8,820 bases of DNA, taken from NCBI GenBank assembly GCA_013331965.1, contig DUFL01000013.1:1-8820 (forward strand), written 5' to 3'. Positions 5,476 to 8,820 of this stretch are shown one piece after another. The stretch's first letter is position 1, and each line of letters begins with the position of its first letter. This stretch comes from Candidatus Woesearchaeota archaeon. GTDB lineage: Archaea; Nanobdellota; Nanobdellia; Woesearchaeales; UBA10107. Under the pieces are notes generated by a model that had not been told where the DNA came from, did not search any database, and saw only the letters and a program-made list of their open reading frames with translations. Made by a program: the position numbers and the translations under genes.

Positions 5476-5606
5476 AAACAAAACTAAGCATTTCAATGGA
5501 TGAAGAATTAGTAAAACAAATAGAGAAGAATCTAGCAGAAGGTTCATTCAGGAATAAGTCTCACATCATTGAATATGCGTTAAAAGAATTCTTGAGGAGA
5601 AAATGA
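5472..5606 (+). CDS. Ribbon-helix-helix (CopG-like) transcriptional regulator, 44 aa
   Basis: This tiny gene encodes a complete RHH fold. The strand is KLSISMD (4-10), the first helix EELVKQIEKNLAEG (11-24), then FRNKSHIIEYALKEFLRRK (26-44) as turn and second helix. The strand residues that contact DNA are Lys4, Ser6 and Ser8. The protein would act as a dimer. GGAG at 5460-5463 lies eight bases before the ATG and fixes the start. The gene overlaps the HAD stop by ATGA at its 5' end and the next start by ATGA at its 3' end, so all three are translationally coupled. The palindrome in the operon promoter (4794-4812) is its most likely target. It could also be an antitoxin-like RHH, but no recognisable toxin is adjacent. 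Confidence 0.85.
   Translation: MKTKLSISMDEELVKQIEKNLAEGSFRNKSHIIEYALKEFLRRK
5594..5599 (+). promoter_or_regulatory. Shine-Dalgarno GAGGAG for the transglycosylase-like gene
   Basis: GAGGAG lies inside the end of the RHH gene and ends three bases before the ATG at 5603 (GAGG to ATG spacing is five). Together with the ATGA overlap it supports this start over the later Met23, which would remove half the membrane segment. Confidence 0.5.
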
Positions 5607-6445
5607 ACAACTGCTTATATGCCCAGAATCTTGGAACAATTAAAAAGCCGAAAAGAAATGTTTCATTCATGCTTGGAGGAATTGTTGCAGCAGTCATTTC
5701 TGCTTATCAGGGAATAAATTGCCTTGGAAATATAATTGCGGAATCAAAACAAAGTCCAAAATCAGCAGCAAGCGAAGTAAAGCCAACAATACCGATAGAT
5801 ATTCCAAGAAGATATGAGCCATGCTTCGCAAAACTTCATAGTCTTGGAGTAAGCGAAGATTCTCTGGAAGGCATCGCTAAAACAGCAATGACAGAATCCA
5901 AATTCAGGCATAAAGATTACAAAGGAAGATGTATCGTAGCAGGATCAGGTGACGCTGGATTATTCCAGATAACAAAAATCGCGATACAAGATGCGGTACA
6001 GAATGCTTTGGATGGTTACAGCCCGACAAAAGCAGATAAAATCTCAGATTTCCTGGTAAAAACTTATCTGAAAAAGATACCAAGAAGAGACTTAGCCAAT
6101 TTCTCAGTTTCAAGAAAAGCAAGAAAAAATGCAGTAAATATTGTCTATAATTTAATTAAAAGAGACGATATTGCAAATTTCTATATAGGTTCTGCGATAT
6201 GGCTTTACAAAAGCAGGGAAGCAAGAATGCAGTGTTCAAGATATAATGTGCAATACGATGCTGAATTAACAGATAAAGCTTATAATGCTCCAAAAAGAAC
6301 GCTGCTGGCAGTCAAAAGAATGGGTGAAAACTGGAGAGATTGCCATCTGCTGCCCACAGTGACAAGAGAGCGTAAATACCCAAGATACTTTGTTCCAGAG
6401 TCTGAAATGTCAAGGATAACTGTAAAAAAACAAAGAAAAATGTAA
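5603..6445 (+). CDS. Membrane-anchored lysozyme/lytic transglycosylase (SLT)-like protein
   Basis: The 280-aa protein has a basic N-terminal stretch (KKPKRN, 14-19) and one hydrophobic segment (about 20-42), predicting an N-in, C-out membrane anchor. A low-complexity Ser/Ala/Lys/Pro linker follows (48-68). Residues about 72-245 resemble the SLT domain: GIAKTAMTESKF with candidate catalytic Glu98, then GDAGLFQIT (116-124), then a helical region with FYIGSAIWLY (193-202), and AYNAP (226-230) near the position of the family's AYNAG motif. Four Cys lie outside the membrane (74, 110, 211, 247) and could form disulfides. The C-terminus is strongly basic (KKQRKM). Such domains cleave glycan backbones. 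Most archaea have no peptidoglycan, so the natural target here is uncertain: a bacterial wall, an unusual archaeal glycan, or a structural role. It is the last gene of the HAD-RHH operon. Confidence 0.72.
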   Translation: MNNCLYAQNLGTIKKPKRNVSFMLGGIVAAVISAYQGINCLGNIIAESKQSPKSAASEVKPTIPIDIPRRYEPCFAKLHSLGVSEDSLEGIAKTAMTESKFRHKDYKGRCIVAGSGDAGLFQITKIAIQDAVQNALDGYSPTKADKISDFLVKTYLKKIPRRDLANFSVSRKARKNAVNIVYNLIKRDDIANFYIGSAIWLYKSREARMQCSRYNVQYDAELTDKAYNAPKRTLLAVKRMGENWRDCHLLPTVTRERKYPRYFVPESEMSRITVKKQRKM

Positions 6446-6637
6446 GCAAAATTTCCTCGGCCTGATTTTCGTTTAATAATTACAAAACAAAAACCAATTT
6501 GCCGTCAGCACCATTCGATTCTTATTAAAATAAATAATCTGTTGCAAGTAATAATACCTTGGCTCAATTTTTGAACTTACACTCTATTACTCGACAATAG
6601 ATGCTGATAACCCCCTTAAAACACAGCCATTTTAACC
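6446..6637. other. Non-coding gap before the MITE-like element
   Basis: No credible gene is seen. The stretch is AT-rich. It contains a 15-base sequence (6498-6512) matching an internal part of the nearby element at 13 of 15 positions. It also holds an imperfect inverted repeat, AGTAATA (6547-6553) against TATTACT (6585-6591), with flanking TTG/CAA that nearly pair. The T-rich TTTTCGTTT at 6462-6470 may end the upstream operon. The last nine bases (6629-6637) are the left copy of the target duplication. Confidence 0.5.
6629..6637 (+). repeat. Left 9-bp target-site duplication ATTTTAACC
   Basis: This 9-mer is identical to 6801-6809 and directly abuts the inverted-repeat end of the element between them, as expected for the duplication made by a cut-and-paste transposase. 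Confidence 0.75.
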
Positions 6638-6800
6638 GGCTCTGTCCCAAATCTTACGATTTGTCGTTAGCACCGACTCACGATGTAATTCTAACTTATC
6701 ACAAACCGCTGAAGCCCCGTAGGGGGCGACCCCCTCAGCTTTGTTTATTATGATTTATCCATCGCTCGTAATTGGTGCTAACGACTTTCGGGACAGAGCA
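6638..6800. mobile_element. MITE-like foldback insertion, 163 bp
   Basis: The element has matching inverted ends: GCTCTGTCCC (6639-6648) against GGGACAGAGC (6790-6799). After a variable patch a second arm matches exactly: GTCGTTAGCACC (6663-6674) against GGTGCTAACGAC (6774-6785). Similarity continues inward to a central hairpin with ACAAA/TTTGT, GCTGA/TCAGC and GGGGG-CGA-CCCCC (6722-6734). The left arm carries a small extra hairpin, AAATC-TTAC-GATTT (6649-6662), where the right arm has four bases. It is flanked by a perfect 9-bp direct repeat. It encodes no transposase, so it would be a non-autonomous element mobilised in trans. The terminal GGCTCTGT... recalls IS5- or IS6-type ends, but I cannot assign a family. 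Confidence 0.8.
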
Positions 6801-6809
6801 ATTTTAACC
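6801..6809 (+). repeat. Right 9-bp target-site duplication ATTTTAACC
   Basis: This is an exact copy of 6629-6637 on the other side of the foldback element. It ends five bases before the TATA box of the ribosomal protein gene. Confidence 0.75.
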
Positions 6810-6813
6810 ATAA

Positions 6814-6824
6814 TCTTTATAAAT
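6814..6824 (+). promoter_or_regulatory. TATA box for the rps3ae-bud32 operon
   Basis: TCTTTATAAAT is a near-consensus archaeal TATA box centred 28 bases before the ATG at 6847, predicting a leaderless mRNA. Its upstream BRE-like bases come from the target-site copy next to the insertion, so the element sits right at the edge of this promoter. Confidence 0.7.
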
Positions 6825-6846
6825 GAGCCTGTTTGTTTTCTAAAGT

Positions 6847-7647
6847 ATGGCAGAAGCTGTCGTTAAGAAACCAACCACAAAGGTAATAGATACCTGGAAG
6901 ACTAAAAGATGGTATAAGATTATTTCTCCCCAAATGCTCGGAGCCAACCAGATAGGTGAGACAGTCGCTGCGGAAGAGTCCCAATTGATAGGCAGAACAA
7001 TCAACATAAGCTTAGGAGCAATCATAAACGATATGAAAAAGCAGAATACCAACGCAATCCTTGAAATCACAAAAATCAATGCAGGAAATGCAGAGACTGA
7101 AATAAAAAAGCTTGAAATCGTCCCTTCCTCAATAAGAAGGATGGTAAGAAAAGGAAAAGAGAGAATTGATTTATCTTTAGTCTGCGCAACAAAAGACAAT
7201 GTCCTGATAAGAATAAAGCCTTTCGTCGCGACAAGAGGAAAAGTTGGCGGTTCTGTTCTTACAAAAATGACTAATCTTCTTGATGCTGTATTAAGAGTAG
7301 AGGCAAGCAGGACTAATTATGAAAATCTGATGGCAGATGTAATTCATGGGAAACTTCAGAAAACAGCGAAGCAAAGGCTGAACAAATTATATCCAGTCAA
7401 GACTTCTGAGATAAGGTCAATCGAAAAAACAATTTTTGCAGGAAAACTTCCTCCCGTTCCAGTGCTTCCTGAAATAGTGGAAGAGAAGCTTGAAGAGACT
7501 GAGGAAGAAAAAATAGCCAAGAAAGCGCAGCATGAAGATAACATTGAAATAACTGAAATTAAAAGCGAAGAAAAACACCAAGGCAAAGCCTTGTCTATTT
7601 CATCTGCGGATGAAAAACAAAAGAAAGCTAAGAAAGCAGAAGCTTAA
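6847..7647 (+). CDS. rps3ae: 30S ribosomal protein eS1 (S3Ae) with extended C-terminal tail
   Basis: This is a structural protein of the archaeal small ribosomal subunit. The family's opening is clear: WKTKRWYKIISP (17-28), then IGETVAAEESQLIGRTINISLGAI (36-59 region), the conserved RRMVRKGKERID, and IRIKPFVATRGKVGGS in the middle. The last part of the core is FAGKLPPVPVLPE. Archaeal eS1 is usually about 195-220 residues. This one has 266 because residues about 209-266 form a Glu/Lys/Ala-rich, probably disordered tail ending KKAKKAEA. The start is set by the TATA box 28 bases upstream and by the conserved N-terminus. Five bases separate it from bud32, with which it forms an operon. Identification is secure. 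Confidence 0.93.
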   Translation: MAEAVVKKPTTKVIDTWKTKRWYKIISPQMLGANQIGETVAAEESQLIGRTINISLGAIINDMKKQNTNAILEITKINAGNAETEIKKLEIVPSSIRRMVRKGKERIDLSLVCATKDNVLIRIKPFVATRGKVGGSVLTKMTNLLDAVLRVEASRTNYENLMADVIHGKLQKTAKQRLNKLYPVKTSEIRSIEKTIFAGKLPPVPVLPEIVEEKLEETEEEKIAKKAQHEDNIEITEIKSEEKHQGKALSISSADEKQKKAKKAEA

Positions 7648-7652
7648 TTCTC

Positions 7653-8255
7653 ATGAACCAGATAGCACAGGGTGCAGAAGCAAGGCTGTTTAAGGCTGGA
7701 AATTCAGTTCTGAAAGACAGATTTATCAAAAGTTACAGGCATCCTGAATTAGACTCTAAATTAAGAAAATCAAGGACTAAAAAGGAAGCTAAAATACTGC
7801 TTAAAATGAAGGGATTAGGAATTCCTTCCTCAGAATATATCTCTCATGACGAAAAAGAGATGAAGATAGAAATGAAATTTATCGGAGGAGATGTGCTGAA
7901 AAATGTTTTTGATTCAGACTTTGAGAAGTATTCAAAGTTGATAGGAAAGAACATCGCACTTATGCATAAGAACAATCTGATTCACGGAGACTTAACAACT
8001 TCAAATATGATACTAAATGATGATGTGCTGCACTTTATTGATTTTGGTTTAAGTTTTGTTTCAGATAAAACTGAAGACAAGGCTGTTGATCTGCATTTAT
8101 TGAAACAAGCTTTGGAAAGCAAGCACTTTGAAGTATTTGAAAAAGCATACAAAACTGCATTGAATGAATATTCAAAACATTACGAAGAAGCAGAAAACAT
8201 AATTAAAAGATTAGAAGTAGTAGAAAAAAGAGGAAGGTATAAACAGCAGTATTAA
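7653..8255 (+). CDS. bud32: KEOPS complex kinase/ATPase Bud32 (stand-alone)
   Basis: This small atypical kinase belongs to the KEOPS complex, which with Kae1 makes the t6A modification at position 37 of ANN-decoding tRNAs. Family signatures are IAQGAEA at 4-10 and the catalytic Lys21. YRHPELDSKLRKSRTKKEA (28-46), with the conserved YRHPxLDxxLRxxRTxxEA pattern, follows. The catalytic loop is HGDLTTSN (111-118) with Asp113 and Asn118. The metal site is IDFGLS with Asp130, and the ending EDKAVDLHLLKQALES is typical. The 200-aa length is that of the free protein; in many archaea Bud32 is fused behind Kae1, but here it is separate. It follows rps3ae by five bases, linking tRNA modification and ribosome supply. 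No Shine-Dalgarno is seen in the gap. Its stop codon overlaps the stop of the convergent gene. Confidence 0.95.
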   Translation: MNQIAQGAEARLFKAGNSVLKDRFIKSYRHPELDSKLRKSRTKKEAKILLKMKGLGIPSSEYISHDEKEMKIEMKFIGGDVLKNVFDSDFEKYSKLIGKNIALMHKNNLIHGDLTTSNMILNDDVLHFIDFGLSFVSDKTEDKAVDLHLLKQALESKHFEVFEKAYKTALNEYSKHYEEAENIIKRLEVVEKRGRYKQQY

Positions 8256-8575
8256 TTGAATGCTCCCTTCAGTTCTAAATCTTTTGCATTAGCCTTGAAT
8301 ATGGTTTGTTTATATCTAAACGGCCATAACCTTCTGCTTCTGTATATCCGCACTGATTTGTAATCGCTGTGATTTATCGAGACGGAACTATTCTGTGCTC
8401 TTTTTATCAGAAGATCTGTGAATTCTATGCTGTCCTGTTCTTTTACTTTTGGTGTGCCGGGCATTTCATATAATACTGCTCCGAGGAAATCAGCATCTAA
8501 AAATTTGATTGTGAAAGATGTCTTTCTTTCATCTGCATTTACTGTCTCAATTACTCCTTCCAATGACGTGTACAT
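8252..8575 (-). CDS. Hypothetical protein, 107 aa, beta-rich
   Basis: I do not recognise this protein. It has no signal peptide, membrane helix or Cys. Residues 3-60 look like successive beta strands (LEGVIETVNAD, TSFTIKFLDAD, GAVLYEMPG, DSIEFTDLLIKRAQ), suggesting a small barrel such as an OB-like fold. A basic-aromatic stretch follows (SVRIYRSRRLWPFRYKQTIFKA, 79-100), which could bind nucleic acid; this is an inference. The ATG at 8575 is supported by a TATA box 24 bases upstream. The gene converges on bud32 and the two stop codons overlap by two bases, typical of a compact genome. No operon partner is visible to its left; the next gene on the same strand (upstream) is about 140 bases away. 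Confidence 0.7.
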   Translation of the reverse strand: MYTSLEGVIETVNADERKTSFTIKFLDADFLGAVLYEMPGTPKVKEQDSIEFTDLLIKRAQNSSVSINHSDYKSVRIYRSRRLWPFRYKQTIFKANAKDLELKGAFN

Positions 8576-8593
8576 TACAGCACAGATGTATCG

Positions 8594-8604
8594 CTTATTT
8601 ATAT
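8594..8604 (-). promoter_or_regulatory. TATA box for the 107-aa minus-strand gene
   Basis: CTTATTTATAT on the plus strand reads ATATAAATAAG on the minus strand. It is centred about 24 bases before the ATG at 8575, implying a leaderless start. The wider region is AT-rich, so other boxes are possible. Confidence 0.5.
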
Positions 8605-8718
8605 TATTATTGGATATTATATGATAGTATTCTAGATAATTGTGAATGATGTTAATCTTTTTAGTTTATTATTATTAAAACGAAAATTTAATAGGGGTGC
8701 GGCATAATATTGCATGAT

Positions 8719-8820
8719 TTAATTTTTTGAATTCTTTAAAAATATAAAGGCTGCAATAGAGCTTCCTATAATTTTTAATACCATGTCTTTCTGGGCATCC
8801 CATTGGTCACCCTGTGTTCC
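8719..8820 (-). CDS. C-terminal end of a DUF2238/YjdF-like membrane protein (partial)
   Basis: A minus-strand frame enters from the right edge and ends at TAA (8719-8721), giving the last 33 residues. The visible part begins GTQGDQWDAQKDM, followed by a hydrophobic helix (IIGSSIAAFIFL) and a short basic end (KNSKN). The pattern GDxWDxQKDM followed by a Gly-starting last helix is what I remember for the C-terminus of DUF2238 (YjdF) multi-pass membrane proteins of unknown function. Only the end is visible, so the assignment rests on this motif. About 140 bases of AT-rich DNA without a gene separate it from the 107-aa gene. Confidence 0.65.
   Translation of the reverse strand, partial: GTQGDQWDAQKDMVLKIIGSSIAAFIFLKNSKN

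Noticed and set aside
5472..6445. Toxin-antitoxin pair with the RHH protein as antitoxin
   Set aside because: Neither neighbour resembles a known toxin: one has HAD catalytic motifs, the other a membrane-anchored SLT-like domain.
6601..6753. 50-aa frame beginning at ATG 6601
   Set aside because: It crosses the left target duplication and runs through the foldback element; the product is low-quality Pro/Arg/Leu sequence dictated by the hairpin, with no promoter or ribosome site.
6446..6846. CRISPR array or tandem repeats
   Set aside because: Repeated sequences here are inverted pairs with one flanking direct duplication; there are no regularly spaced repeats or spacers.
6840..7199. Antisense open frame opposite rps3ae
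   Set aside because: It lies wholly opposite a conserved ribosomal protein gene; hydrophobic composition is the usual reflection of Lys/Glu-rich coding DNA.
8576..8718. Short frame on the minus strand from 8715 (27 codons)
   Set aside because: Low-complexity Asn/Lys/Phe product in AT-rich DNA with no ribosome site; the stretch is best treated as an intergenic region.

Overview
The window reads as a low-GC archaeal chromosome segment, most likely from a small-genome DPANN-type lineage (Woesearchaeota/Pacearchaeota-like; this placement is an inference). Direct support for Archaea: a type II methionine aminopeptidase, ribosomal protein eS1 (S3Ae), a stand-alone Bud32/KEOPS kinase, and TATA boxes about 25-30 bases ahead of start codons, which is the leaderless archaeal arrangement. 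DUF5652 and very small ribbon-helix-helix (RHH) proteins fit the same picture.

Layout. 1-735 is the 3' part of a type II methionine aminopeptidase gene. 776-2119 is a predicted lipoprotein with an amidohydrolase-like barrel and a Cys-rich, EF-hand-like tail. 2184-2493 is a small intergenic zone with a 53-codon minus-strand ORF and, diverging from a shared TATA box, a GC-rich foldback that overlaps a 29-codon ORF. 2495-4234 (minus) is a two-gene operon: a histidyl-tRNA synthetase with an RHH DNA-binding domain fused to its N-terminus, followed without a gap by a two-helix DUF5652 membrane protein. 4235-4376 is a divergent promoter region. 4377-4718 is an orphan 113-aa protein with its own promoter, Shine-Dalgarno and poly-T terminator. 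4825-6445 is a tightly overlapping three-gene operon: a HAD-type phosphatase, a 44-aa RHH regulator that is easily overlooked, and a membrane-anchored lysozyme/lytic-transglycosylase-like protein. A palindrome in its promoter is a good operator candidate. 6446-6846 is a non-coding gap dominated by a 163-bp foldback element with terminal inverted repeats and a perfect 9-bp target duplication (a MITE-like insertion), lying just upstream of the TATA box of the next gene. 6847-8255 is an operon for ribosomal protein eS1 and Bud32. 8252-8575 (minus) is an unknown 107-aa protein converging on bud32. 8719-8820 (minus) is the C-terminal end of a DUF2238/YjdF-like membrane protein.

Functionally, core translation and protein-maturation genes (N-terminal Met removal, His-tRNA charging, small ribosomal subunit, the t6A kinase) frame an accessory stretch at 4377-6810. 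The most unusual items are the RHH-HisRS fusion with repeated half-sites at its own start codon, the HAD-RHH-transglycosylase operon with its promoter palindrome, the MITE-like insertion, and the structured element at 2400-2470.
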